A stretch of 64,000 nucleotides of DNA from Cohnella lubricantis (GTDB lineage: Bacteria; Bacillota; Bacilli; Paenibacillales; Paenibacillaceae). The notes under the pieces are model-generated. The model did no database searches and was not told the origin of the DNA. It saw nothing but the letters and a program-made list of their open reading frames with translations. The position numbers were made by a program, and so were the translations under genes. This document shows positions 1 through 8,711 of the stretch, one piece after another. Within the stretch, counting starts at the first letter, position 1; each line of letters opens with the position of its first letter. The stretch spans positions 124,001 through 188,000 of the forward strand of contig NZ_JACJVN010000033.1 of NCBI RefSeq assembly GCF_014212015.1, in the 5' to 3' direction.

Positions 1-826
1 GACGAGCGACGAAGGCGTTCAATTCCCCGCCGATCAGCACGATCATGGAGCTGATATACAGCCAGATCAGCAGAATGATGATGCCGCCCAGACTGCCGTA
101 GGTGCGGGAGTAATGCCCGAAGTTGTTGACGTAGAAGGCGAACAGAAGGGAGCTGGCAATCCAGGCGACGGTTGCGAAGACGGAGCCCGGAACGACGGAA
201 CGCCAGCGGATCCTGCGGTTAGGCGCGATCCGGTACAGCAGCAGGAACACGAAGAACAGCGCGAGCAGCGGAACGATCCATTGCAGCATGTCCCACATGG
301 AAGACCACGGATCCGTAATGCCGAGCAGGGGGAACAGGCGGCTTTGGATCGTTTGCCCGAACACAAGCAGAGCCATCGACAGCATAATGACGAGCGCCAG
401 CACGAGCATGGCCGCGATCGAGATGAGCCGTCGAATCCAGAACCGGCGCGTCTCCGATTCCTCGTAAGCTTTGTTCAGCCCTTTGATCATGGCGTTGATG
501 CCGCCGGAAGCGGTCCAGACGGAGCCGATGAGGCCGAAGGACAGCAGGGCGCCGCTGGGGCTTGACGTGACTTCGCGCACGATCGACCGGACCGCCTTCG
601 CCGCATCCATCGGCAGCAGGAGAACGATGCGGTCCATGAGGTCCTCCTCGGACAGCTTGACGAAGCCAAGCAGGCTGAACATGAAGATGAGGAACGGGAA
701 GAACGCCAGCAGCAGATAGTAGGACAATTGGGCGGCCAGCGATGGCAAGTCGTCCTCTCTCAAGCGAATGACTAAGGAGCGGATCAAGGCAATCGGCTTT
801 CGAAAAAAAAGCTTGAGAAGCAGCAT
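1..826 (-). CDS. YihY/BrkB-family inner-membrane protein (3' end cut by window edge)
   Basis: The reverse strand reads open from an ATG at 826 to the window edge, giving 275 residues without a stop. A strong ribosome binding site (GGAGGAATTCT) lies at 827-837. The N-terminus is basic, followed by a cytoplasmic segment containing DLPSLAAQLSYYLLLAFFPF, a family hallmark, then GLIGSVWTASGGINAMIKGLNKAYE and several hydrophobic helices, ending near YGSLGGIIILLIWLYISSMI. This matches the YihY/BrkB family of polytopic membrane proteins. The family was once annotated as ribonuclease BN, which is now considered wrong; its biochemical role is not settled. It starts 16 bp after the EamA gene stop, so the two are probably co-transcribed. 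The C-terminal end lies outside the window. Confidence 0.9.
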   Translation of the reverse strand, partial: MLLLKLFFRKPIALIRSLVIRLREDDLPSLAAQLSYYLLLAFFPFLIFMFSLLGFVKLSEEDLMDRIVLLLPMDAAKAVRSIVREVTSSPSGALLSFGLIGSVWTASGGINAMIKGLNKAYEESETRRFWIRRLISIAAMLVLALVIMLSMALLVFGQTIQSRLFPLLGITDPWSSMWDMLQWIVPLLALFFVFLLLYRIAPNRRIRWRSVVPGSVFATVAWIASSLLFAFYVNNFGHYSRTYGSLGGIIILLIWLYISSMIVLIGGELNAFVAR

Positions 827-842
827 AGAATTCCTCCGGCTT

Positions 843-1265
843 CTATTTGAGCGCGGCGAGGACGGCTCCAACGGCAATAAGGCCGACGCCGATGCCGTTC
901 TTCAGGGAGATCTTCTCGCCGAGGAACAAGAACGCGAGCAGGACGGCAATGACGACGCTCAGCTTGTCGATCGGGCCGACTTGCGCGACTTTGCCGCATT
1001 TCAGCGCGAGGAAGTAGAAGAGCCAAGACATCGCGCCGGCAATGCCGCTTAGCGCGATGAAAGCCAGCGCCTTGCGGTGCGCCATAATCTCGCCGAGCTG
1101 GCTAAGCTTCCCTTGAACGGCAACGACGATGATCAGGAATACAGCCATAATGACGGACCGGAGCGCCGTCGCCGAGTTGGCGTCGATGCCTTTCAGGCCG
1201 ATCTTGCCGAAGACGGCGACAAGGGCGGCCGTTACGGCTGATAAGAGTGCGTAGATTAGCCACAT
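843..1265 (-). CDS. EamA-family (DMT) small membrane transporter, single-domain
   Basis: A 140-residue protein with about five hydrophobic helices. It contains the DMT/EamA signatures ALVAVFGKIGLKGIDANSAT near the N-terminus and LFLGEKISLKNGIGVGLIAVG near the C-terminus. Most EamA exporters are about 300 residues with two EamA repeats; this one has only one repeat, so it resembles half-size members that probably act as dimers. Substrate is unknown. The start is chosen at ATG 1265 because a GGGAGAG ribosome binding site precedes it on the reverse strand. It is the first gene of a two-gene operon with the YihY-type gene downstream. Confidence 0.88.
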   Translation of the reverse strand: MWLIYALLSAVTAALVAVFGKIGLKGIDANSATALRSVIMAVFLIIVVAVQGKLSQLGEIMAHRKALAFIALSGIAGAMSWLFYFLALKCGKVAQVGPIDKLSVVIAVLLAFLFLGEKISLKNGIGVGLIAVGAVLAALK

Positions 1266-1283
1266 GATGAGTCATCTCTCCCT

Positions 1284-1399
1284 ATGGATGGATACGGTTA
1301 TCCTTTACAGATTGCCTAAATGGAATCCATCCATGGCCATGCGAGGAACTCCGTTTTCGTAATAGTATGGATAGGATTGGTATTTACAGCTTGATTATA
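1284..1399 (-). promoter_or_regulatory. Leader of the EamA/YihY operon: -10 box and 10-bp inverted repeat
   Basis: On the reverse strand a TATAAT lies at 1399-1394, with no convincing -35 at 17 bp. About 60 bases further downstream, ATGGATGGAT (1284-1293) and ATCCATCCAT (1325-1334) form a perfect 10-bp inverted repeat with a 31-base loop, ending about 18 bases before the EamA start. It could fold in the mRNA leader or be an operator. Function unknown. Confidence 0.35.
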
Positions 1400-1448
1400 A
1401 CAGGGAACTAGGCAGCGGAAGCGCATTATAGGCATCTTCACAATATAG

Positions 1449-1472
1449 AAAAAGGCGGGGCTGCGCCCCGCC
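1449..1472 (-). terminator. Intrinsic terminator of the 52-residue protein gene
   Basis: GGCGGGGC (1454-1461) and GCCCCGCC (1465-1472) form a perfect 8-bp stem with a 3-base loop. On the reverse strand it is followed by a T run (A1449-1453 on the plus strand). It lies just after the stop of the gene at 1508. Confidence 0.85.
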
Positions 1473-1507
1473 GTCTTGCGAATTGCTATGTTGCGTCTGC
1501 TAAAGGA

Positions 1508-1666
1508 TCAATTGTTGTCTTCCAAGTAGCTTCTGGTGTAAGGTCCGGGACTTGCGTCCGGGGGATCGATTTGGACCGGCTTTCTCGTGACTCTTGTCCG
1601 ATGTTGGTCGGTTATGCCTGTTTGCTCGGTTTTCAGCTCCTGCAGCACTTTGCTCTTCTGTTCCAT
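1508..1666 (-). CDS. Small hydrophilic protein, unknown (52 aa)
   Basis: A 52-residue reading frame beginning MEQKSKVLQELKTEQT and ending GPYTRSYLEDNN. The start is taken at ATG 1666 because AAGGAG lies eight bases upstream; a longer frame reaching 1750 has no ribosome binding site. The protein is charged, lacks a signal peptide or transmembrane segment, and shows no motif I recognise. A strong terminator follows it, which supports a real transcription unit. No function proposed. Confidence 0.55.
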   Translation of the reverse strand: MEQKSKVLQELKTEQTGITDQHRTRVTRKPVQIDPPDASPGPYTRSYLEDNN

Positions 1667-1758
1667 GGTTAGGACTCCTTCGGATTTTAGCCTTAGATTG
1701 CGTGAATCGTCCGGAAATATGCGATGGATTCGAACGTTGGTTTTTCCCAAATTTGTAC

Positions 1759-1788
1759 TTGAGACGAACGTGTCGAATGTGTTAATAT
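1759..1788 (+). promoter_or_regulatory. Likely sigma-A promoter of tRNA-Arg
   Basis: TTGAGA (1759-1764) and TAATAT (1783-1788) with an 18-bp spacer, 11 bases before the tRNA 5' end. The box could also be read as TATAAT at 1786-1791 with a poor spacer, so the exact element is uncertain. Confidence 0.5.
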
Positions 1789-1799
1789 AATCAGGCTGC

Positions 1800-1876
1800 G
1801 TCCCAATAGCTCAGCTGGATAGAGCACACGCCTTCTAAGCGTGCGGTCGGGGGTTCGAATCCCTCTTGGGACGCCA
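1800..1876 (+). tRNA. tRNA-Arg (anticodon TCT)
   Basis: A 77-base cloverleaf. Acceptor GTCCCAA (1800-1806) pairs with TTGGGAC (1866-1872), followed by discriminator G and an encoded CCA (1874-1876). The anticodon stem CACGC/GCGTG encloses the loop CTTCTAA, giving anticodon TCT, which reads AGA. The T-arm contains GGTTCGAATCC. Confidence 0.97.
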
Positions 1877-1913
1877 TTACAACTCCAATCAGACCTCTTA
1901 AGATACGGCAGAT

Positions 1914-1954
1914 AATCCCCGAAGTCCTTGAAGATCAAGGCTTTCGGGGATTTT
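1914..1954 (+). terminator. Intrinsic terminator after tRNA-Arg
   Basis: AATCCCCGAA (1914-1923) pairs with TTCGGGGATT (1943-1952), with an inner CCTTG/CAAGG stem (1926-1930 and 1936-1940), followed by TTTT. Confidence 0.8.
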
Positions 1955-1970
1955 AATATAAGCGGCAGCG

Positions 1971-1995
1971 CGAAGAAGCCTCCCGGACGGAGGCT
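1971..1995 (-). terminator. Probable terminator of the Pro/Gly/Tyr-rich gene
   Basis: AGCCTCC (1977-1983) and GGAGGCT (1989-1995) form a 7-bp stem just after the reverse-strand stop at 2014. The following T run on that strand (TTCTTCG) is weak, so termination efficiency is uncertain. Confidence 0.45.
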
Positions 1996-2013
1996 CCTTG
2001 CGGTTAACGCTTC

Positions 2014-2376
2014 TTATACGCCGGTTCGATGCGGTCCGGGGCCGCCCGAACCGGGGCCATGCCCGCTAAGGCCTGGTCCGTGGGTGCCCGGACCGGTACT
2101 TTGACCGCCGAAGCCAGGCCCGCCTGGGCCAGGTCCATGAAAGCCCGGTCCGCCGCCGGGGCCGTGGAATCCCGGTCCTTGACCAGGATAAGGGCCAGGG
2201 AATCCGGAACCGGGATAGCCGGGATAGAAGGTGCCGGGAGGATAGTACGGGTAAGGTCCGGCAGGGTACGAAGGGTAATAAGGATATGCCGGATACGGCG
2301 AATATGGGTACGTCGAGTAAGGCTGCAGCACGCTGTTCACGATCGGGCCGAGCGGTCCGAATGGGCCGATTGCCAT
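2014..2376 (-). CDS. Pro/Gly/Tyr-rich low-complexity protein, possibly spore-coat associated
   Basis: A 120-residue protein. After MAIGPFGPLGPIVNSVLQ it is built of short Pro-Tyr repeats (YPYSPYPAYPYYPSYPAGPYPYYPPG) and then Gly-Pro-His repeats (GPGFHGPGG type). It has no Cys, no transmembrane segment and no signal peptide. A GGGGGAA ribosome binding site precedes the ATG at 2376. This composition is common in Bacillales coat or exosporium proteins, but that is inference only. A CATAGGCTG element (2411-2403, reverse strand) lies 27 bases upstream and resembles a mother-cell sigma -10 box, without a good -35. Confidence 0.65.
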   Translation of the reverse strand: MAIGPFGPLGPIVNSVLQPYSTYPYSPYPAYPYYPSYPAGPYPYYPPGTFYPGYPGSGFPGPYPGQGPGFHGPGGGPGFHGPGPGGPGFGGQSTGPGTHGPGLSGHGPGSGGPGPHRTGV

Positions 2377-2486
2377 CAGAATTCCCCCTTCAGTTGATGG
2401 TTCAGCCTATGCCTAGACGAGCGAGTTTGACACACGGCGGCCTGCAGGTCACTGGGTGGCCTCATGCGGCGGCCGACATACTAGGC

Positions 2487-2515
2487 TTGTCACGTTAGCC
2501 GCGATTCATTATAAT
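2487..2515 (+). promoter_or_regulatory. Sigma-A promoter of the 67-residue protein gene
   Basis: TTGTCA (2487-2492), 17-bp spacer, TATAAT (2510-2515). A near-consensus vegetative promoter 35 bases before the proposed GTG start at 2550. Confidence 0.75.
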
Positions 2516-2549
2516 GAGAACAAATGTTTGGTTATGGGAGGCGATGTTC

Positions 2550-2753
2550 GTGACCATCCGGAGATCGATTCGCAAATGGCCTGTCGAGATTGTATATCAA
2601 GACAGCAACGGACTTACTACGCGGACAGTAGTGACGGTCTATTCAGTGCGCAACGGCAAGGCGAGAGTGCTTGACTGGAGGAGCAAGTCCTTGCGGACGC
2701 TCGCGGTAGAACGGATCGTGACGGCGGTACCCTTCATCGTCCGCGCATCTTAA
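2550..2753 (+). CDS. Small basic protein of unknown function (67 aa)
   Basis: The protein begins MTIRRSIRKWPVEIVYQD and ends VERIVTAVPFIVRAS. GGGAGG at 2536-2541 is 8 bases from a GTG at 2550 but only 2 bases from an in-frame ATG at 2544, so GTG is preferred. The sequence alternates short beta-like stretches (VEIVYQD, TVVTVYSV, ARVLDWRSKSLRTL) and loosely resembles the strand pattern of a WYL-type fold, but is too short to assign. A good sigma-A promoter and a downstream terminator support expression. Confidence 0.6.
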   Translation: MTIRRSIRKWPVEIVYQDSNGLTTRTVVTVYSVRNGKARVLDWRSKSLRTLAVERIVTAVPFIVRAS

Positions 2754-2795
2754 TGCTTCACTTGGCAATCCATCGTACGTCGAACACAATGCATC

Positions 2796-2825
2796 AAAAA
2801 AACCCTTGCGCCGCAAGGGTTTTTA
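2796..2825. terminator. Bidirectional terminator between the small gene and tRNA-Gly
   Basis: ACCCTTGCG (2802-2810) and CGCAAGGGT (2812-2820) form a 9-bp stem. A T run follows on the plus strand and a run of seven A precedes it, so it can stop transcription of the small plus-strand gene and of the reverse-strand tRNA-Gly. Confidence 0.9.
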
Positions 2826-2837
2826 CTATATTCAATA

Positions 2838-2911
2838 TGGAGCGGGTGAAGGGAATCGAACCCTCGCCTCAAGCTTGGGAAGCTGGCGTTCTACCATTGA
2901 ACTACACCCGC
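2838..2911 (-). tRNA. tRNA-Gly (anticodon CCC)
   Basis: A 74-base cloverleaf on the reverse strand. Acceptor GCGGGTG (2911-2905) pairs with CACCCGC, discriminator T, encoded CCA (2840-2838). The T-arm reads GGTTCGATTCC. The anticodon loop is TTCCCAA, giving CCC, as in E. coli tRNA-Gly(CCC). The anticodon stem CCAGC/GCTTG carries one C-U mismatch at the second pair, which is unusual. Confidence 0.93.
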
Positions 2912-2935
2912 AAGATTAGAAGTGAAGCAATAAGA

Positions 2936-2965
2936 AATATACCATAATCCGTCCGGGAAAATCAA
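2936..2965 (-). promoter_or_regulatory. Likely sigma-A promoter of tRNA-Gly
   Basis: On the reverse strand TTGATT (2965-2960), 18-bp spacer, TATATT (2941-2936), about 25 bases from the tRNA 5' end. Confidence 0.55.
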
Positions 2966-3084
2966 CTTAAACGGCCGCCGGCTGGGCAATTCAGGCTCCA
3001 TTTTCCATTCGCATTCACGTTCGTGATATAATGCGGGTGAATCGGCAACCGAGGCCGCCTCGCTGACAGGAAGGGGTTCACCTA

Positions 3085-4014
3085 GTGACAGATTCGACGA
3101 AAGATAACGCGAGAGATAATTTGGTCTTGTTCCCGAAGACGCTGGATTATTATCAAATTCAATTGACGAGAATGTTGGAGACAGAGCGCTACGGCGAAGC
3201 CAAGTCGCTGCTGAGATTTCTCCTGCAGTGCGGCGGCGAGGCCGAGAAGCATCATGTCGAGTGGGAGACGCTTCTCGGGTGGCTGGAGGCCGCTTTTCCT
3301 TACGCGCAGGACGCCGATTTCTCCGATGGCGGCATGGACGAGGAAGAGGAGGAAGACGCCGAAGAGACGCTTCAACGCAAATTAAGCGACCGTTCCGTCC
3401 AGGATGCGGACTACATACCGAGACTGCTGTCCAAGCTCAGGGAAGGCGAGGATCCAGAACAGCAAATGCTGTCGCTCGGGCAGCTGTTCTATTTGGAGCA
3501 TCCCGAGATTGAGCCGAAGATCCGCGCTTGGCTCGAGGAGAGCGAGCATCATCCGTCCGTGCAATTCCGCGCGCTTCAATTGCTGAATAAGCTCGGCGCA
3601 GAAGGGCCTGTGCTGCTCCTGAGGGAAGGCGAGACGTTAAGCATAGACGCCGAAGCGACGCCGATGAAGTTCGAGGACTTCCCGCCATCCATACAGAATG
3701 TGCTGATCAGGGTCCGTCAAGCTTCGGAAGTATCCGATCCTACGCTGGCTTATTTCGCCGAAGAGATGTGGAAGGAATGCGTGCAAGCTGCCTACGGGAC
3801 TTCTATATACCAACAAATGGCAGAAGACGACGAGAGCTCGACGGATCTGTGGTCGGCGGCGCTGCACCAATTTTTGATGGAGAAATTGCATGGACTGGGC
3901 GGCGATGAGTCGATCCGCGATCAGTACGGCATTACGGATGCGATGCGCTTCCGCTATGAACAAGCTCTTCGCTGGCTTCGCCAGTATGCGGGAGACCTGC
4001 AGCCAGGCTCTTGA
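3085..4014 (+). CDS. TPR-like helical protein upstream of tig (YsoA-like position)
   Basis: A 309-residue soluble, acidic, mostly helical protein. The GTG start at 3085 follows GGAAGGGG. Helical pairs such as YYQIQLTRMLETERYGEAKSL and EQQMLSLGQLFYLEHPEIEP look like TPR-type repeats, and residues 80-96 form an acidic linker rich in Glu/Asp. B. subtilis has the TPR protein YsoA at the same place next to tig, so this is probably its counterpart; I infer this from position and fold type rather than detailed similarity. A TATAAT lies at 3027-3032. Exact role unknown; a chaperone-linked function is only a guess. Confidence 0.75.
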   Translation: MTDSTKDNARDNLVLFPKTLDYYQIQLTRMLETERYGEAKSLLRFLLQCGGEAEKHHVEWETLLGWLEAAFPYAQDADFSDGGMDEEEEEDAEETLQRKLSDRSVQDADYIPRLLSKLREGEDPEQQMLSLGQLFYLEHPEIEPKIRAWLEESEHHPSVQFRALQLLNKLGAEGPVLLLREGETLSIDAEATPMKFEDFPPSIQNVLIRVRQASEVSDPTLAYFAEEMWKECVQAAYGTSIYQQMAEDDESSTDLWSAALHQFLMEKLHGLGGDESIRDQYGITDAMRFRYEQALRWLRQYAGDLQPGS

Positions 4015-4034
4015 GAGGGCTGTCTGATTCGCAC

Positions 4035-4063
4035 TTGAATTGGCACCTAGGGTTGATTATAAT
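4035..4063 (+). promoter_or_regulatory. Sigma-A promoter of tig
   Basis: TTGAAT (4035-4040), 17-bp spacer, TATAAT (4058-4063), 66 bases before the trigger factor start. Confidence 0.8.
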
Positions 4064-4128
4064 GGAATGGTTTATGTTAAGCTGCCGAGCAAGAGACGGC
4101 AAGCGGTTTCGGAGGGGAATGGCTAATC

Positions 4129-5418
4129 ATGAAGGCAAATTGGGAAAAGATAGAGAAGAATGTCGGTCTTCTCGAGGTTGAGATCGACGAGCAGCAAGTG
4201 ACGGAAGCGCTCGACAAGGCGTTCCGCAAAGTAGCAGCTAAAGTGAACGTTCCAGGATTCCGCAAAGGCAAAGTGCCTCGCAAGATTTTCGAAGCGCGCT
4301 TCGGCGTCGAGAGCCTGTACCAAGACGCAATCGATATTCTGCTCCCGGACGCATACACCAATGCAGTCGAACAAGCTGGCATTACGCCGGTTGATCGTCC
4401 GGAAGTGGACGTCGAGCAATTCGCCAAGGGCCAGACGTTCAAGTTCAAGGCGAAGGTAACGGTGAAGCCTGAAGTGAAGCTTGGCGAGTACAAAGGCCTG
4501 GCCGTTCCGGCTGCGGAAGCGGAAGTGACGGAAGAAGAGATCAACCAAGAGCTGGAGCGTCTTCAGCAACGCCATGCCGAGCTTGTTGTCGTTGATGAAG
4601 GCCCTGCGCAAATGGGCGACATCACGATCATCGACTTCGAAGGCTTCGAGAGCGGCGTTCCGTTCGAAGGCGGCAAGGGCGAGCGTTATCAGCTCGAGCT
4701 TGGCTCCGGATCATTCATCCCGGGCTTCGAAGAGCAAGTCGTGGGCCTGAACATCGCCGAAGAGAAGGACATCGAGGTTACCTTCCCGGAGAACTACCAT
4801 GCGGAGAACCTGGCCGGCAAGCCGGTTGTGTTCAAAGTGAAGCTGCACGAGATCAAGCGCAAGAATCTGCCGGCGCTTGACGATGAGTTCGCGAAGGATG
4901 TCAGCGAATTCGATACGCTGGATGAATACAAACAAGATTTGGCGAGCAAGCTGAAGGAGCGCAAAGCTAAAGAAGCGGAAGCCGCTCGCGAGAACGCCGT
5001 CATCGATCAAGCGGCTGCGAACGCCGAAGTGGAGATCCCGGAAGTGATGATCGACAATGAAGTCGAGAACATGCTGAAGGATTTCGAGAGCCGCATTCGT
5101 ATGCAAGGCATGACGCTTGAGCTGTACTACCAGTTCAGCGGCCAAGACGAAGCAGCGTTGAAGGGCCAGATGAAGGCAGACGCCGAGAAGCGCGTTCGGA
5201 ACAATCTGGTTCTCGAAGCGATTGCCGATGCCGAGAAGATGGAAGTCTCCGAGGCGGATGTCGAAGAAGAGCTGGCCAACCTGTCTCAGATGTACAACCG
5301 TCCGGCAGAAGAGCTTCGTTCCATTTTCTCCGCTAACGGTTACCTGAGCACGCTGACCGCCGATCTGAAGGTCCGCAAAGCCGTTAAGTTCCTGGTGGAG
5401 CAGAGCAAAGCCGCTTAA
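4129..5418 (+). CDS. tig: Trigger factor (ribosome-associated chaperone and prolyl isomerase)
   Basis: A 429-residue protein of normal family length. The ribosome-binding domain contains the signature GFRKGKVPRKIFEARFG near residues 42-58, where the GFRxGKxP loop docks on ribosomal protein L23. A central FKBP-type peptidyl-prolyl isomerase domain (about 150-245) contains GDITIIDFEGFESGVPFEGG. The C-terminal helical chaperone arms follow. It binds nascent chains at the ribosome exit and helps early folding. It has its own promoter and a strong terminator, so it is probably monocistronic and is followed by the Clp protease genes, the common chaperone-protease order. Confidence 0.98.
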   Translation: MKANWEKIEKNVGLLEVEIDEQQVTEALDKAFRKVAAKVNVPGFRKGKVPRKIFEARFGVESLYQDAIDILLPDAYTNAVEQAGITPVDRPEVDVEQFAKGQTFKFKAKVTVKPEVKLGEYKGLAVPAAEAEVTEEEINQELERLQQRHAELVVVDEGPAQMGDITIIDFEGFESGVPFEGGKGERYQLELGSGSFIPGFEEQVVGLNIAEEKDIEVTFPENYHAENLAGKPVVFKVKLHEIKRKNLPALDDEFAKDVSEFDTLDEYKQDLASKLKERKAKEAEAARENAVIDQAAANAEVEIPEVMIDNEVENMLKDFESRIRMQGMTLELYYQFSGQDEAALKGQMKADAEKRVRNNLVLEAIADAEKMEVSEADVEEELANLSQMYNRPAEELRSIFSANGYLSTLTADLKVRKAVKFLVEQSKAA

Positions 5419-5457
5419 TTGACTTAGCACCTTAGAATGGCTGCAAACTTATAATAT

Positions 5458-5487
5458 CAAGGCACGCATGCTGCGTGCCTTGTTTTT
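5458..5487 (+). terminator. Intrinsic terminator of tig
   Basis: CAAGGCACGCA (5458-5468) and TGCGTGCCTTG (5472-5482) form an 11-bp stem with a 3-base loop, followed by TTTTT. Confidence 0.95.
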
Positions 5488-5539
5488 CACTCTACATAAT
5501 CGGGGGATAAGCGCGCGCGCAAGCCGGATATCCGCCAAC

Positions 5540-5568
5540 ATGACATTGAGGTTTGAACGTGTTAGAAT
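5540..5568 (+). promoter_or_regulatory. Sigma-A promoter of clpP-clpX
   Basis: ATGACA (5540-5545), 17-bp spacer, TAGAAT (5563-5568). I looked for a CtsR operator (tandem GGTCAAA heptads) around it and found none, so heat-shock control through CtsR is not supported here. Confidence 0.65.
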
Positions 5569-5612
5569 ATTACCGATGCTCGAAAGTCCATTAAAGAAAA
5601 GAGGTTGGTCAC

Positions 5613-6203
5613 ATGAACTTGGTACCTATCGTCGTTGAACAGACGAACCGGGGAGAACGCTCGTACGACATCTACTCCCGGTTGTTGAAAGACCGCATTA
5701 TCTTTCTAGGCAGCGCTATTGATGACGATGTGGCCAATTCGATCATCGCTCAACTGCTTTTCTTGGCTGCGGATGATCCTGAGAAAGACATCAGTTTGTA
5801 TATTAATTCGCCCGGCGGTTCAGTTACGGCCGGAATGGGGATATATGATACCATGCAGTTCATTAAGCCGGACGTCAGCACGATCTGTGTCGGCATGGCG
5901 GCGAGCATGGGTTCGCTGCTGTTGACTGCAGGCGCTAAGGGCAAACGCTTCGCGCTGCCGAACAGCGAGATCATGATCCACCAGCCTCTTGGCGGGGTTC
6001 GCGGGCAAGCGACCGATATCAAGATTCATGCCGACTGGATTATCAAGACCAAAGAGAAGCTCAACAAGATTTACGTGGAGCGTACTGGACAGTCTTACGA
6101 GAAGATCGAGCGCGATACGGACCGCGACAATTTCATGAGCGCGGAAGAAGCTTGCGCTTACGGTCTCGTCGACAAGGTCATCGCTTCTCCCATTAACGGA
6201 TAA
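5613..6203 (+). CDS. clpP: ATP-dependent Clp protease proteolytic subunit
   Basis: A 196-residue serine protease of usual length. It forms the tetradecameric barrel that works with ClpX or ClpC. The catalytic triad is visible: Ser98 in GMAASMGS, His123 in MIHQPLGG, and Asp172. The processed N-terminus begins [20 protein letters not shown], typical of the family. A ribosome binding site (AAGAGG) precedes the ATG. clpX follows after 11 bases, so the two form an operon. This tig-clpP-clpX order is like E. coli; in B. subtilis clpP lies elsewhere. Confidence 0.98.
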   Translation: MNLVPIVVEQTNRGERSYDIYSRLLKDRIIFLGSAIDDDVANSIIAQLLFLAADDPEKDISLYINSPGGSVTAGMGIYDTMQFIKPDVSTICVGMAASMGSLLLTAGAKGKRFALPNSEIMIHQPLGGVRGQATDIKIHADWIIKTKEKLNKIYVERTGQSYEKIERDTDRDNFMSAEEACAYGLVDKVIASPING

Positions 6204-6214
6204 GGAGTGATCCC

Positions 6215-7474
<1,260 letters not shown>

Positions 7475-7531
7475 GCACGGACTGGGCGTTCATCCGATAG
7501 TCGATGGCTTGCCGCTTAAGAAGCAGCCGGT

Positions 7532-7567
7532 TCCACCCTGTTCCCGCCTCAGCGGAAGCAGGGTGGA
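7532..7567 (+). other. Stem-loop between clpX and ispG
   Basis: TCCACCCTG (7532-7540) and CAGGGTGGA (7559-7567) form a perfect 9-bp stem; an inner CCGC/GCGG pair can extend it. No T run follows, so it is not a classical terminator. It may act as an RNA stability or processing element, or a weak attenuator, before ispG. Confidence 0.6.
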
Positions 7568-7595
7568 CTTGGCGTATACGGGGAGATTGGGAGAT

Positions 7596-8699
7596 ATGTA
7601 TTTGCGCACCGATACCGTTCCCGTTCGTGTGGGGAATCTGACGATCGGCGGGAACAATCAGGTCATTCTGCAGAGCATGTGCACGACCAAGACGGCGGAC
7701 GTCGCGGCAACCGTAGCCGAGATCAAGCGGCTCGAAGAAGCCGGCTGCCAGCTAGTCCGCGTCACGGTTAACAACAAGGAAGCGGCTGAAGCGATCAAGG
7801 AGATCAAGAAGCAGATCTCCATTCCGCTGGTGGCCGATATCCACTTCGACTACCGCCTCGCTTTGTTAGCGATCGAGAACGGCATTGACAAGGTCCGGAT
7901 TAACCCGGGGAACATCGGCCGCCGCGAGAAGGTGGAAGCGGTCGTGAAGGCGTGCAAGGAGAAGGGCATTCCGATCCGGATCGGCGTCAACGCCGGATCC
8001 TTGGAGAATCATCTGCTCGAGAAGTACGGCTATCCGACGCCGGAAGCGATGGTTGAGAGCGCGCTGTTCCATATCGGCATTCTTGAAGAGCTCGATTTTC
8101 ACGATATCATCGTCTCTCTGAAAGCTTCGGACGTTCCGATGGCGATCGCCGCCTATACGAAGGCTGCGGAGGTCATAAAATATCCGCTGCACTTGGGCAT
8201 TACCGAAGCCGGCACGTTGTTCTCCGGCACGGTGAAGAGCGCCGCGGGCCTTGGCGTCCTGCTGAACGCCGGCATCGGCAACACGATGCGGATCTCGCTT
8301 AGCGCCGACCCGGTTGAGGAGATCAAGGTCGCTCGCGAGCTGCTCAAGACGTTCGGGCTGATCACCGACGCGCCGACGCTCGTCTCTTGCCCGACTTGCG
8401 GCCGTCTCGACATCGACCTGTTCGCGGTCGCGAACGAAGTCGAAGAGTATCTGTCCAAGCTGAAGGTGCCGATGAAGGTGTCCGTGCTCGGCTGCGCCGT
8501 GAACGGACCTGGCGAAGCGCGGGAGGCCGATATCGGCATCGCCGGCGCGCGCGGCGAAGGCATGCTGTTCCGTTACGGCGAGATGGTTCGCAAAGTGCCG
8601 GAGGCGGAATTGGTGAGCGAGCTGAAGAGAGAGATCGATCACATCGTGGCCGTCTATAACGAGACCGGCGTCATTCCGGGCCGCAAGCAGCATGCGTAG
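7596..8699 (+). CDS. ispG: 4-hydroxy-3-methylbut-2-enyl diphosphate synthase (GcpE)
   Basis: A 367-residue [4Fe-4S] enzyme of the MEP isoprenoid pathway. It converts MEcPP to HMBPP using reduced flavodoxin or ferredoxin. The TIM barrel occupies about 1-250 and the C-terminal cluster domain shows Cys265, Cys268 (SCPTC), Cys300 and Glu307 (GCAVNGPGE), the expected cluster ligands. The start is ATG 7596, after a GGGAGATTGGGAG purine stretch; an upstream in-frame start at 7509 would add 29 unrelated residues across the hairpin. It lies between clpX and lonB, a place where B. subtilis has no such gene. Confidence 0.96.
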   Translation: MYLRTDTVPVRVGNLTIGGNNQVILQSMCTTKTADVAATVAEIKRLEEAGCQLVRVTVNNKEAAEAIKEIKKQISIPLVADIHFDYRLALLAIENGIDKVRINPGNIGRREKVEAVVKACKEKGIPIRIGVNAGSLENHLLEKYGYPTPEAMVESALFHIGILEELDFHDIIVSLKASDVPMAIAAYTKAAEVIKYPLHLGITEAGTLFSGTVKSAAGLGVLLNAGIGNTMRISLSADPVEEIKVARELLKTFGLITDAPTLVSCPTCGRLDIDLFAVANEVEEYLSKLKVPMKVSVLGCAVNGPGEAREADIGIAGARGEGMLFRYGEMVRKVPEAELVSELKREIDHIVAVYNETGVIPGRKQHA

Positions 8700-8711
8700 G
8701 AGGAGTCTCCG

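Noticed and set aside
2753-2947. A 64-residue plus-strand open frame over tRNA-Gly
   Set aside because: It covers a tRNA gene and terminator and has no binding site.
5500-5612. CtsR operator before clpP
   Set aside because: The sequence ATTGAGGTTTGAAC looks a little like tandem heptads but lacks the 3-base spacing and the GGTCAAA core.
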